From positions 62,001 through 126,000 of the forward strand of contig JAGYJY010000016.1 in NCBI GenBank assembly GCA_018401745.1: a DNA stretch of 64,000 nucleotides, read 5' to 3'. The notes below the pieces were generated by a model that was not told where the DNA came from, searched no databases, and saw only the letters and a list, made by a program, of their open reading frames with translations. Origin of the DNA: Pirellulales bacterium (GTDB taxonomy: Bacteria; Planctomycetota; Planctomycetia; Pirellulales; UBA1268). Shown in pieces: positions 44,241 through 53,035 of this stretch. The position numbers were made by a program, and so were the translations under genes. Position 1 is the first letter of the stretch, and the number at the start of each line of letters is the position of its first letter.

Positions 44241-45516
44241 ATGACCACCGACACCGCTCATCCCGCCACTGCCTCCGCTCCCGCCTCTGACGACCCCTGG
44301 TTTCAGGGCCATTTTGCCGACCGCATCGGTGGAGTGGGCTACGGAAAAGGAACGCAGATCTACAAGTTTGAGAAGATTAAGCGGGCCAAGCGGCAGGCGA
44401 TGGCCGACTATCCCGACCGCGCAATCCTCGACTTCGGCATTGGCGAAAATGACGAGATGGCCCCGGAGAGCGTGCGGGCCGTAATGCGGCACGAGATCGA
44501 CCAGCCGGAGAACCGCGGCTACGCCGACAATGGGATTGCGGCCTTCAAGGAGGCGGTCGCCCGCTTCATGGCTCGGGAGTTTGGCGTTGAGCTCGATCCC
44601 GTCAAGGAGATCAATCACTGCATCGGCTCAAAGACGGCCTATGCGATGCTGCCGGCAGCCTTGATCAATCCGGGCGACGTGACGCTGATGACGGTGCCCG
44701 GCTACCCTGTCGCTGGCACGGCAACGAAGTGGTTTGGCGGCACCGTGCACCCGCTGCCGCTGCTGCCGGAAAACAGCTACTTCCCCGACCTCGACGGCAT
44801 CCCAGCTGAGGTGCTCGCCAAGACCAAAGCTGCTGGTGCTCTGCTATCCCAACAGCCCCACCGGCAAGGCTGCCACACGGGCCTTCTACGAGAAGGTCGT
44901 CGCGTTTGCGAAGCAGCACCAGATCATCGTCGTGCAGGATGCCGCCCACATCATGCTCAGCTACGACGACAAGCCGCTCTCCTTTCTCGAGACGCCGGGG
45001 GCCAAGGAGGTGGGTGTGGAAGTTCACTCGCTCTCCAAAGGCTTCCACATGATCGGCTGGCGGCTCGGCTGGGTCTGCGGCCACGAGAAGCTGGTGCAGG
45101 CCTTTGCCGACGTCAAAGACAACTGCGATTCCGGCCAGTTCATCGCGATTCAGCAGGCTGGTGCCGCCGCCCTCGACGATGCCGGGATTCCCAAGCAGGT
45201 GCGGGCCAAGTATCGCCGCCGGCTTGAGAAGCTCGTCGCCGTGCTGCGGAGCGTGGGCTTCGACTGCGAGGTGCCCGGTGGCACCTATTTCCTCTACACG
45301 AAGAGCCCCGTCGCTGCGGGCAGCGAAACCTTCGCAACCGCCGAAGATGCCAGCCAGTTTCTCATCCGTGAGCAGTCGATCTCGACCGTTCCCTGGGACG
45401 AAGCCGGGCCTCACCTGCGGTTCTCGGTGACCTACGTTGCCAACGACGAAGCCGCCGAAGACCAGCTGATGGCCGAGCTCAAGAGTCGACTCGAGACCGT
45501 CAGCCTCCGCTTCTAA
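44241..45516 (+). pseudogene. dapL: LL-diaminopimelate aminotransferase, interrupted by a one-base frameshift
   Basis: The N-terminal half (ATG 44241 onward: YGKGTQIYKFEKIKRAKR, FGIGENDEMAPESV, CIGSKTAYAMLPAALINPGD) and the C-terminal half (LLVLCYPNSPTGK, QDAAHIMLSYDD, HSLSKGFHMIGWRLGW with the PLP lysine) are in different frames. They meet near 44826-44830, where one extra base, most simply G44829, breaks AKTK|LLVL. Corrected, the protein has about 424 residues and every expected motif. DapL makes LL-diaminopimelate for lysine and peptidoglycan, so a true knockout would be serious unless a second route exists. Sequencing error is therefore likely. It diverges from the sigma-factor gene across 222 bases. 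Confidence 0.8.
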
Positions 45517-45589
45517 AACCGCGTCGGCTCACGCACGAACTCCCTCCGGCCACCCTGAGGCTTTCCAACTCCTTCGCATGGAGCACCTG

Positions 45590-46552
45590 ATGATTGCTGC
45601 CAACCGCTCCGCGGCTTTCCGCTTCCCGCTTTCCGCACTCGGCAAGCCAGGGCTGCCAATCCTGCTGGGCATCTGCATGGCAGCTGTTGGCTGTGGCAGC
45701 GGATCCTCAAAAGGCCCCACGTCGATCAACGACCAGCTCGCGCAGGCCCGCACGCAGTCAGCCCCCGACCGTCAGGCTGTGGCTCTGCTGCGGGTCGCCA
45801 GCAAGCAGAACGCCGCCGGAGACACAGCTGGTGCGACCAAGACGGCGAAGGAGGCCTTCGACGTTCTCGAACGCATGGACGACGCCAACGCCACGGCGGC
45901 ACGGCTCGTCAGCACGGCGGGCTTTCTCGCCGCGATCGGCGACAAGTCGACAGCCCGCAAGGCGCTGGGCGTGGCTGAGGAGCGGTCTGAGGGAGTCGGT
46001 GATCCGGTGCGTCAGGTGAGCGTGCTCGCAGACGCCGGTGCAATCTATGGCAACAAGGAGACCGGCCTGGCCGACTCCGCCAAAGCGACCAGCCTGCTCA
46101 CCCAGGCCCGCGACAAGGCCCTCGGTGTCGACCAGCGGTACCGCGCCGAAGCCCTGGCTGCGGTGGCCCTCGGCTACACCAAGGGCAACGTGGCTGAAGA
46201 GGCTGCCTCAATGGTCGAGCAGCTCCTAGAGACCGCCCGCAGCAACGACAACCCACGGGCCAAGGCCGAGGGACTCGCCGCCGCAGCCAACGTGAAGGCC
46301 CAGATCGGCAAGGCCGACGAAGCCACAGCGCTGCTGGAGGAGGCCGCCACTGTGGCCCGCGAGATCGAGCGAACTGAGAGCCGTGCCTACGCCCTGCTTG
46401 CAGTGGGCGAGGCCACCGCCGAGAGCGGCGACACGGCCACGGCAAAAAGCGTGCTCGACGAGGCCTACGCTGCCGCCGACAAGGTGGGCGACCCCGGGCA
46501 GCGCACGCTGGTGATGAGCAAGGTCAGCCGGGCGCTCGACCGGCTGAAGTGA
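45590..46552 (+). CDS. Repeat-containing lipoprotein of unknown function
   Basis: About 320 residues. A signal peptide with lipobox AVGC (cysteine about residue 35) precedes a Gly/Ser linker. The body is built of TPR-like helical repeats rich in Ala (ALLRVASKQNAAGDTAGATKTAKEA, RAKAEGLAAAANVKAQIGKADEA, RAYALLAVGEATAESGDTATA). It is probably anchored to a membrane facing outward and serves as a protein-binding scaffold. I start at ATG 45590, preceded by GGAG at seven bases, over ATG 45578. It follows dapL by 73 bases on the same strand and converges on the photolyase gene. Confidence 0.75.
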   Translation: MIAANRSAAFRFPLSALGKPGLPILLGICMAAVGCGSGSSKGPTSINDQLAQARTQSAPDRQAVALLRVASKQNAAGDTAGATKTAKEAFDVLERMDDANATAARLVSTAGFLAAIGDKSTARKALGVAEERSEGVGDPVRQVSVLADAGAIYGNKETGLADSAKATSLLTQARDKALGVDQRYRAEALAAVALGYTKGNVAEEAASMVEQLLETARSNDNPRAKAEGLAAAANVKAQIGKADEATALLEEAATVAREIERTESRAYALLAVGEATAESGDTATAKSVLDEAYAAADKVGDPGQRTLVMSKVSRALDRLK

Positions 46553-46570
46553 GCCGTCGCCACGGCCGGC

Positions 46571-48022
46571 CTACTGCTTGAGCGTCGCCAGGGCCGCCAG
46601 GGCGTCCTTGCGGGCCTGGGCGTGGTCGACGATCGGCTCGGGGTAGGTCGACCCAAGCTCGATGCTGGCGGCTGCCAGCCCAGACGCGGCCAGCACCTCT
46701 GGCTGATGGATGACCGACGCCGGCAGCGAGGCGAGTTCGGGCACATACCTCTTCACATAGCTTCCGTCTGGATCAAACTTCTTGCCCTGGGAAGTGGGAT
46801 TGAAGATGCGGAAGTAGGGCGCCGCATCGGCACCGCAGCCCGCTGCCCACTGCCAGCCGAGGGTGTTGGCAGCGAGATCCGCATCGACCAGCGTGTCCCA
46901 AAACCACTTCGCACCGGCCAGCCAGCTGATCCGCAGATCCTTAACGAGGAAGCTCGCCACGATCATCCGCACCCGGTTGTGCATCCAGCCGGTCTGCCAG
47001 AGCTGCCGCATGCCGGCATCGACCACGGGAAAGCCGGTCTGCCCCTGCTCCCAGGCCCGCAGGCCAACCGGATCCCGCACCCAGGGAAACCTCTCGTAGC
47101 TTTCACGAAGCGGGGCGTCGGCCGTGTGTGGAAAGTGGAAGAGCAGATGGCTGGCAAACTCACGCCAGCCGATCTCCCGCAGAAAGACTTCGGCCGAGCC
47201 GGTCAGCTCAGCGACGGGCTTCCCTCCGGCTGCCTCGCGAGCTGCATGCCAGACACGCCGCGGCGAGACCTCGCCGAAATGCAGATGCGGCGAAAGCCGG
47301 CTCGTGCCTTCGTGATCGGGCCGGTCGCGTTCGTGGCCGTAGCCATGCAGGCCTGCCCTGAGAAACGCGTCTAGGGCCTGGCGGCCTCCAGCCTCACCGG
47401 GCGTCCAGGTGTCCCGCATCGTGCGGTCCCACTCCTTGGCCGGCAGCAGGCCAAGATCATCGATCGAAACCGACGGCGGCCGCTGACGACCCACCGGCTT
47501 GGCAGCCGCCAGCTTCTTCGGTGGATCGTGAGGCCTGCCCGGCTCATCATTGGCAAGCAGAGACTTCCAAAACGGCGTAAACACCTGATACGGAGAGCCC
47601 TGCTTGGTCTTCACCCGCAGCGGCTCATAGAGCAGGCAGCCGTTGAAGCTCTCCGCCTCGAGGCCGTCGGCCATGATCGCCTGCTTGATCTGCGTGTCGC
47701 GGGCCACGATCGCCGGCTCGTAGCAGCGGTTCCAGGCCACGTGCGTGACGCCGTATTCCTCAGCAACGCTGCGGAGCGTCTCCAGCGAGGGCCCGCGACG
47801 AACCAGCAGCGGTGCGCCCGCCTTGGCCAGCCCTGCAGAAAACTGCTCAAGAGAGTGATGCAGCCACCACCGCGAGGCCGCCCCCGGCTCCCAGGGATGC
47901 TCTTCCTCAGCCGCCCAGATGAAGAGCGGCACGACCGGCCCACGCGCAGCGGCTGCCTCGAGCGCTGGATTGTCATCCAGCCGCAGATCGCGACGAAACC
48001 AGACGAGCGTGACAGGAGGCAT
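46571..48022 (-). CDS. phrB: Deoxyribodipyrimidine (CPD) photolyase
   Basis: 483 residues. The N-terminal photolyase-related domain starts LVWFRRDLRLDDNPALEAAA. The FAD-binding half has TSRLSPHLHFGEVSPRRVW, FLREIGWREFASHLLFHFP, VDAGMRQLWQTGWMHNRVRM and WDTLVDADLAANTLGWQWAAG, the class I core. These light-driven enzymes repair UV pyrimidine dimers in DNA. A class I CPD photolyase is the best fit rather than a cryptochrome, since the C-terminus ends shortly after the core. It begins 8 bases past the 3' end of a DUF1080 lipoprotein gene on the same strand. Confidence 0.93.
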   Translation of the reverse strand: MPPVTLVWFRRDLRLDDNPALEAAAARGPVVPLFIWAAEEEHPWEPGAASRWWLHHSLEQFSAGLAKAGAPLLVRRGPSLETLRSVAEEYGVTHVAWNRCYEPAIVARDTQIKQAIMADGLEAESFNGCLLYEPLRVKTKQGSPYQVFTPFWKSLLANDEPGRPHDPPKKLAAAKPVGRQRPPSVSIDDLGLLPAKEWDRTMRDTWTPGEAGGRQALDAFLRAGLHGYGHERDRPDHEGTSRLSPHLHFGEVSPRRVWHAAREAAGGKPVAELTGSAEVFLREIGWREFASHLLFHFPHTADAPLRESYERFPWVRDPVGLRAWEQGQTGFPVVDAGMRQLWQTGWMHNRVRMIVASFLVKDLRISWLAGAKWFWDTLVDADLAANTLGWQWAAGCGADAAPYFRIFNPTSQGKKFDPDGSYVKRYVPELASLPASVIHQPEVLAASGLAAASIELGSTYPEPIVDHAQARKDALAALATLKQ

Positions 48023-48030
48023 GGCGGATT

Positions 48031-48843
48031 CTAGCGAGCAGGGGTGTAGTCGGCAGCCTTGTCGTCAAGCGGGCGAATCCAGACGTTGCGAAACCTCACC
48101 GGCGCTCCGTGGTCTTGCAGGAAGAGCGGCCCAGCACCGGTGGCCTGGAGGCTTTTCTCCACGCCCCGCAGATAGTCGGTGACGCCATGGCGGTAGGGGA
48201 TGTAGGGCGAGCGAGGCTCCTCAAACGTCACGCCGTCTTGCACCAGCTGTCCGTTGAGCCAGGCGGTGATGCTGCCGGGCTCGGTGACGGTGCCGTCGGC
48301 ATCGTGTCGCGGAGCCCTGAAGCGGATGTCATACACCTGCCACTCCCCCACAGGCCGCGCGGCGTTCACCAGCGGCGGAGCAAAGCGGTAGAGGCTGCCC
48401 TCATCTTCGATGGTGAAATCATCCACGCCAAACGAGTTTAAAATCTGCATCTCGAAGTGGCCGTGGATGTAGAGCCCGCTGTTTCCCTTGGCCCGCTCGA
48501 CCGTGGCAAACTCCGCATGGATATCGGCATCGCGGAAGTGGACGCTGGAGACCGCGTGGTTGGCATGGCCGGGGCTGCGGGTCACCTCGAGAACGCCATC
48601 CTCGGCCTTCCAGTTGGATGGTCCACCATCCATTGCCACAAAGCGGCCTGTGCCGTCGCTCTCGGAGCCGTAGAGGAGAATCGCGTCGGCAGGCGGCGGC
48701 ACAGGCAACACGCCCTGCTGCGGAGCAAACTCCTCTGCGGCCTGCACGGCTGAAGGCTGCGTCGCCAGACACCCGCAGAGCATCAGGCCCGCAGCGAGAC
48801 CTCGGACGCCACATCCCGCTGCTCTCAGAACACACTCTCTCAT
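48031..48843 (-). CDS. DUF1080-type (3-keto-disaccharide hydrolase fold) lipoprotein
   Basis: About 270 residues from ATG 48843, which has GGAGGT six bases upstream. Signal plus lipobox (GLMLCGC) predict a lipoprotein. The mature part is a concanavalin-like beta sandwich: WKAEDGVLEVTRSPGH, HAEFATVERAKGNSGLYIHGHFEMQILNSF, GEWQVYDIRFRAPR and APVRFRNVWIRPL are the standard planctomycete DUF1080 stretches. Family members are linked to carbohydrate processing. The frame extends to 48891 but the ribosome site decides the shorter form. Same strand as the photolyase gene, 8 bases upstream of it. Confidence 0.85.
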   Translation of the reverse strand: MRECVLRAAGCGVRGLAAGLMLCGCLATQPSAVQAAEEFAPQQGVLPVPPPADAILLYGSESDGTGRFVAMDGGPSNWKAEDGVLEVTRSPGHANHAVSSVHFRDADIHAEFATVERAKGNSGLYIHGHFEMQILNSFGVDDFTIEDEGSLYRFAPPLVNAARPVGEWQVYDIRFRAPRHDADGTVTEPGSITAWLNGQLVQDGVTFEEPRSPYIPYRHGVTDYLRGVEKSLQATGAGPLFLQDHGAPVRFRNVWIRPLDDKAADYTPAR

Positions 48844-48927
48844 CCACCACCTCCTCACGTTCACGCTGTTCTCTGCCGACACACACGCCAAGGGCGCCCT
48901 CGGCTCTCTTCAACACCCACCGCGGCC

Positions 48928-50391
48928 TCACAGCCCTCCGCTCATCAGCTTCGCTGCCACGTCCGGAAAGACCACGCGAAAGGCGATATACGCCATCACA
49001 AACGTCAGCGTGATGTTCAGGGCCTGCCCGCAGACATAGAGAACAATCGGCTTCACCGAGCCCATCACCGAGAACAGTCTGCGGACCTCGGTCTCCAGGC
49101 CAATGCTCACAAACGCGAGGCAGAAGCACCACGACTGCATCAGCTTTACAGGCCCCTTGAGCGTGGCCTGCACGACCGCTTCACGGCCTTCCGGCCCCGT
49201 TGAAGCGAGGGTGGTGAAGATCGCCGATGCGGCCAGGAAGCCGAGCACAAACTTCGGCAGCCGCTTCCAGATCTCCGCGACGCCGCCCACCACGCCGACC
49301 GCAGGAGCGGGCTGCGTCTCGTCGTCAGAAAGCCGGGTCCACATCGCCGCCACCGCCAGCGAGATCACGCCAATGAGCACGTTTTGAATCAGCTTCACAC
49401 TCGCCGCCACGTCGCGAGCCACGGGGCCGACGAGCTCACCGGCAGCCACGACGGCCCCCGTGGAATCAACCGTGCCGCCAATCCAGGCCCCGCCAAGCAC
49501 CTGATCAATGCCGACTGCGTTAATCACCGCTGGCATGGCAAACATCATCACCACGGTAAACGCCAGCGAGATCCCGACCGCGATCGAGAGCTCCTCCTTC
49601 TTCGCCCGGCAGGCCGCCGCCGTGGCGACCGCCGCCGACACGCCGCACACGCTCATGTCGGCTGAGAGCACGAGGTTGAGCGACTTCGACTTGATCTTCA
49701 GCACCCGCTGGCCGAACTGGTACGTGGCGATCAGCACGATCGGCGTGGTGATCCAGCTGACAAGAATGCCCGGCGGCCCAAGCTTCATTAGCGTGCCAAA
49801 GAGCAGGCTGGCCCCCATGAGCACCAGCCCCGTTTTGATATAGAGCTCCCCCCGCAGCGCGGGCCGCAGCCAGGCCGGCACCCCGATCACGTTGCTGACA
49901 AACAGCCCGCCTGCAAACGCCCAGAGCACATATTCCAGTTGCAAGCTCTTGATCATCGCCTGCGTGCTGGCGAGCCAGGCGACCACCGCCAGCAGCGTGA
50001 CCGTGATCAGAGCCGGCACGCTCCGCGAGAGCGGCACGCCCACGCCAGCCAGAGCGATCGCAAACACCACCACACATCCGGCGGCGGTTGCCGCCACTGC
50101 CAGGGCCCTCGAAGGACCTCCCTCCGCGGTCTCGCCGTCGAAGGCATCAAGGGGATTGGTCTTCCAGCCACCTGGCTTGGTCAGCCAGGGCGTGAGCATG
50201 TTTTCCGTCGAGACTGCCGCTTCAGGCTCCCCGGTGGCATCTGCCGCCACAGGCACATTGGCCCACCAGGCCGCCACCAGCAGCACTGCGGCAATGAGCA
50301 TCGCCCAGATATCGTCGCTCTGCATCCATCCTGTGCTGCCGACCGACGAGGGTGTTGTCTCTGCCTGGGATGCCTCTGCCGCCTGCGTCAT
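48928..50391 (-). CDS. YeiH-family (UPF0324) membrane transporter
   Basis: About 487 residues with ten or more hydrophobic helices. LYIKTGLVLMGASLLFGTL, the SADMSVCGVSAAVATAAA segment, IGGTVDSTGAVVAAGELVG and FVSIGLETEVRRL are the conserved YeiH stretches. Members are annotated as putative sulfate or anion exporters, without strong experimental proof. An inserted hydrophilic loop (about 55-110, ENMLTPWLTKPGGWKTNP) is longer than usual. AGGAG eight bases before ATG 50391 decides this start over an upstream in-frame candidate at 50580. Given the sulfatase nearby, export of sulfate is an appealing but unproven link. Confidence 0.85.
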   Translation of the reverse strand: MTQAAEASQAETTPSSVGSTGWMQSDDIWAMLIAAVLLVAAWWANVPVAADATGEPEAAVSTENMLTPWLTKPGGWKTNPLDAFDGETAEGGPSRALAVAATAAGCVVVFAIALAGVGVPLSRSVPALITVTLLAVVAWLASTQAMIKSLQLEYVLWAFAGGLFVSNVIGVPAWLRPALRGELYIKTGLVLMGASLLFGTLMKLGPPGILVSWITTPIVLIATYQFGQRVLKIKSKSLNLVLSADMSVCGVSAAVATAAACRAKKEELSIAVGISLAFTVVMMFAMPAVINAVGIDQVLGGAWIGGTVDSTGAVVAAGELVGPVARDVAASVKLIQNVLIGVISLAVAAMWTRLSDDETQPAPAVGVVGGVAEIWKRLPKFVLGFLAASAIFTTLASTGPEGREAVVQATLKGPVKLMQSWCFCLAFVSIGLETEVRRLFSVMGSVKPIVLYVCGQALNITLTFVMAYIAFRVVFPDVAAKLMSGGL

Positions 50392-50490
50392 CGCTGCCTC
50401 TCCTGGTGTCTCTCGCTTGCCTGGCAGCCGAGGCACACATCGCCCCCACGCCTCGAATGCGTCGCATTGTTTCGTGAGGATCTTCTCACT

Positions 50491-50518
50491 GTCGAGGGCT
50501 GAGCGTCGAGGGCTGCGC
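50491..50518. repeat. 14-bp tandem duplication in the divergent yeiH/TPR intergenic region
   Basis: GTCGAGGGCTGAGC is followed directly by GTCGAGGGCTGCGC, one mismatch apart. It lies in the 194 bases (50392-50585) that separate the YeiH-type gene from the TPR gene and must contain both promoters. TATTCT at 50572-50577 could be a -10 element giving the TPR gene a near-leaderless mRNA. No matching -35 is seen. Confidence 0.5.
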
Positions 50519-50585
50519 GAGATCGCTGCCAGGTTTTTCCTCACAAGTCTGCGAGCCCGCGATCGTCGGGGTATTCTCACGCAGT

Positions 50586-53000
50586 ATGAGAAACACCATC
50601 CTGCTCGCCTGCCTGATGCTGACCACCGCGGCCGCGGTTGCGCCCGGTCAAGACCCCAGCAGCCCCCTCCCTGGGCACTCTCTTCATGGCGAAGGGTTTT
50701 CTGACGGCCCCCGACGCCGGCTGCCGCTGATCCCCGGCTGTGGCGATGTGCACTTCCCCGTCACGACCGAGTCGGCTGAAGCCCAGCAGTATTTCAACCA
50801 GGGTGTCGGGCAGCTGCACGGCTTCTGGTACTGGGAGGCGGAGCGGAGCTTCCGCACGGTGCTGCAGCTCGATCCCGAGTGTGTGATGGCCCGCTGGGGT
50901 CTGGCTATGGCCAACGTGGAGAATGAGTCGCGGGCTCGTGAGTTTCTCACGGCTGCCACGGGCCCAGCCCTGACCGGCGACACGCTGGCGAAGCTCACTC
51001 CTCGGGAGAAAGACTGGCTGGCCGCCGCCAAGAAGCTCTTTGGTGTCAAAGACGACGCAGGGCAACACGACACCAAGGAAAACGAGAAGAACGAAAAGAA
51101 CGACGACACGAAGAAGCCCGAGACCGATGAGGAGAAGCAGGCTCGTCGCAAGGCGTTTCTGGAAGCCCTGGAGAAGATCGCGCTCGACTTTCCCGACGAT
51201 CTTGAGGCCCGGGCATTTGTGGTGGGCTTCTCCTGGATCAACCGCAACCGGGGCGTGCCGATCTCAAGCCCTCTGGCTGTCGATGCCCTTGGCAAGCAGG
51301 TGCTCGCAAGCAACCCGGTCCATCCGCTGCACCACTACCTGATTCATCTCTGGGATCGAAACCGCGCAGCCGAGGCGCTGCACTCGGCAGCCATGTGCGG
51401 CCCGGCGGCCCCCGGCATCGCCCACATGTGGCACATGCCCGGCCACATCTACTCGGGCCTTGAGCGGTGGCACGACGCAGTCTGGCAGCAGGAAGCCGCC
51501 GTCCGCGTCGACCACGCCCAGATGATCCGGGCGCATGTCTCCCCCGATCAGATCCACAACTTCGCCCACAACAGCGAGTGGTTTATCCGCAACCTCAACC
51601 ATCTCGGCCGTGTCGACGATGCCCTCACGGTGGCCACCAACCTGATCAGCATGCCAAGGATCGCCCGGTCCAAAGAGGTGAAGCCCGATCCTGACCAGTC
51701 GTTTCAGGAGGGGGGCAGCTGTTGGCAGTTTGGCCGCGACCGGCTGTTTGAAACGATCCTCAGATGGGAGCTCTGGGATGTGGCTGCCGGTCTCGCCGAC
51801 ACGCCCTTCCTCGAGCCAGGAACCGACTTCGACGACCGCTGGAAGCGGGAGCAGCTGCTGGCGGTCGCTGGCTTTGGGAAGGGTGATGCCGAAGCGGGCG
51901 GGGCCGCACTGGCCAAGCTCGAGGCGATCGAGGCGGAGGAACGGGCCGGACGCGCTCGCTCCGGCGATGAGGCAGAGGCGAAGGCCCGCGACGAGGGCAA
52001 GTCTGCCGCCGATATCAGCAAGGCGATGGCCGACGCGATGCAGCCCTACACCGACCGCGTCGAAACGCTGCAGGGGCCGCTGGCTGAGCTGCGGCTGCAC
52101 GCGGCCATCGCCTCCGGTGATGGCGAGGCAGCCCGGGCGAGCCTTGAAGCGATGAGCGACAAGCAGCGAGGCGGAATCGATAAGACGAGGCTCGCGCAGA
52201 TCTACCTGGCCCTGGGCAACAACGAGAAGGCCCTTGAACTGGCCAAGGCCCACGCCGACAGCGGCAAGCAGCAGCTGCAGCCCCAGGCGCTGCTGGCCAG
52301 CGTGCAGTGGCAGGCAGGCAAGCAGGATGAAGCGAAGGCGACATTTGAGCATGTCCGCACGCTGGCAGCGGCAGCCGATCGAGCAGACTGTGGAAAAAGC
52401 CTGCCGCCGCTCACTCGGCTGGCTCCGATTGCCGAGGCAGCAGGCATTGAAGGCGACTGGCGAATCCCGCACACGCCAGCAGACGACATCGGCGAGCGGC
52501 CAGACCTCGACTCGCTCGGCCCGCTGGAGTGGACTGCCTGGCAGGCGGGGGCCTGGACGGCTGTGGCTGCCGACGGCACGCCGGTCTCGTCCGGCGACTA
52601 CGCCGGGAAGCCGCATGTGATCCTGCTCACCCTGGGCATGGCCTGCGAACACTGCAACGACCAGGTGAAGGCCTTTGTTGATGCGGCCAGCCAGTTTGAG
52701 GAGGCGGGCCTGCCCGTGCTGGTGATCAGCACCGACAGCGTGGAGGACGTGGCGATGTCGTCGGAGAGCCTGCCGTTGACCGCCCTCTCGGGAGCTGACG
52801 GCGAGGCCTTTCGTGCCCTCGACGCCTGGGATGATTTTGAAAGCATTCCCATGCATGCCACCTGCTACGTTTCGGCCGACGGCAGCATGCGATGGCAGCA
52901 CACCGGCTACGAGCCCTTCATGCTGCCCGACTTCCTGCTCCAGGAAATCAAGCGGCTCGAGCAGCTCGTTGCACGACCTGCATGCCTTGACCGCCGATAA
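50586..53000 (+). CDS. Secreted TPR-rich protein with C-terminal thioredoxin/peroxiredoxin-like domain
   Basis: 804 residues. A signal peptide (about 1-20) is followed by TPR-like helices starting at YFNQGVGQLHGFWYWEAERSFRTVLQLDPE. A highly charged Lys/Glu/Asp spacer lies at about 158-190. Further TPR arrays run to about 640, with HHYLIHLWDRNRAAEALHSA and GHIYSGLERWHDAVWQQEAAVR typical of secreted TPR proteins in this phylum. The last 150 residues are AhpC/TSA-like: HVILLTLGMACEHCNDQVKAF with a CxxC pair (CEHC), then LPVLVISTDS and MHATCYVSADGSMRW. The fusion suggests a redox enzyme held on a protein-binding scaffold outside the cytoplasm. Function not known. Confidence 0.78.
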   Translation: MRNTILLACLMLTTAAAVAPGQDPSSPLPGHSLHGEGFSDGPRRRLPLIPGCGDVHFPVTTESAEAQQYFNQGVGQLHGFWYWEAERSFRTVLQLDPECVMARWGLAMANVENESRAREFLTAATGPALTGDTLAKLTPREKDWLAAAKKLFGVKDDAGQHDTKENEKNEKNDDTKKPETDEEKQARRKAFLEALEKIALDFPDDLEARAFVVGFSWINRNRGVPISSPLAVDALGKQVLASNPVHPLHHYLIHLWDRNRAAEALHSAAMCGPAAPGIAHMWHMPGHIYSGLERWHDAVWQQEAAVRVDHAQMIRAHVSPDQIHNFAHNSEWFIRNLNHLGRVDDALTVATNLISMPRIARSKEVKPDPDQSFQEGGSCWQFGRDRLFETILRWELWDVAAGLADTPFLEPGTDFDDRWKREQLLAVAGFGKGDAEAGGAALAKLEAIEAEERAGRARSGDEAEAKARDEGKSAADISKAMADAMQPYTDRVETLQGPLAELRLHAAIASGDGEAARASLEAMSDKQRGGIDKTRLAQIYLALGNNEKALELAKAHADSGKQQLQPQALLASVQWQAGKQDEAKATFEHVRTLAAAADRADCGKSLPPLTRLAPIAEAAGIEGDWRIPHTPADDIGERPDLDSLGPLEWTAWQAGAWTAVAADGTPVSSGDYAGKPHVILLTLGMACEHCNDQVKAFVDAASQFEEAGLPVLVISTDSVEDVAMSSESLPLTALSGADGEAFRALDAWDDFESIPMHATCYVSADGSMRWQHTGYEPFMLPDFLLQEIKRLEQLVARPACLDRR

Positions 53001-53035
53001 CCTTTGCGTTCTGGCCCTCGCGAGATCCCTCACCT

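Noticed and set aside
51264..53033. A 589-codon reverse-strand frame opposite the TPR/thioredoxin gene
   Set aside because: The forward frame has a signal peptide, TPR motifs and CEHC; the reverse frame is a GC-driven shadow.
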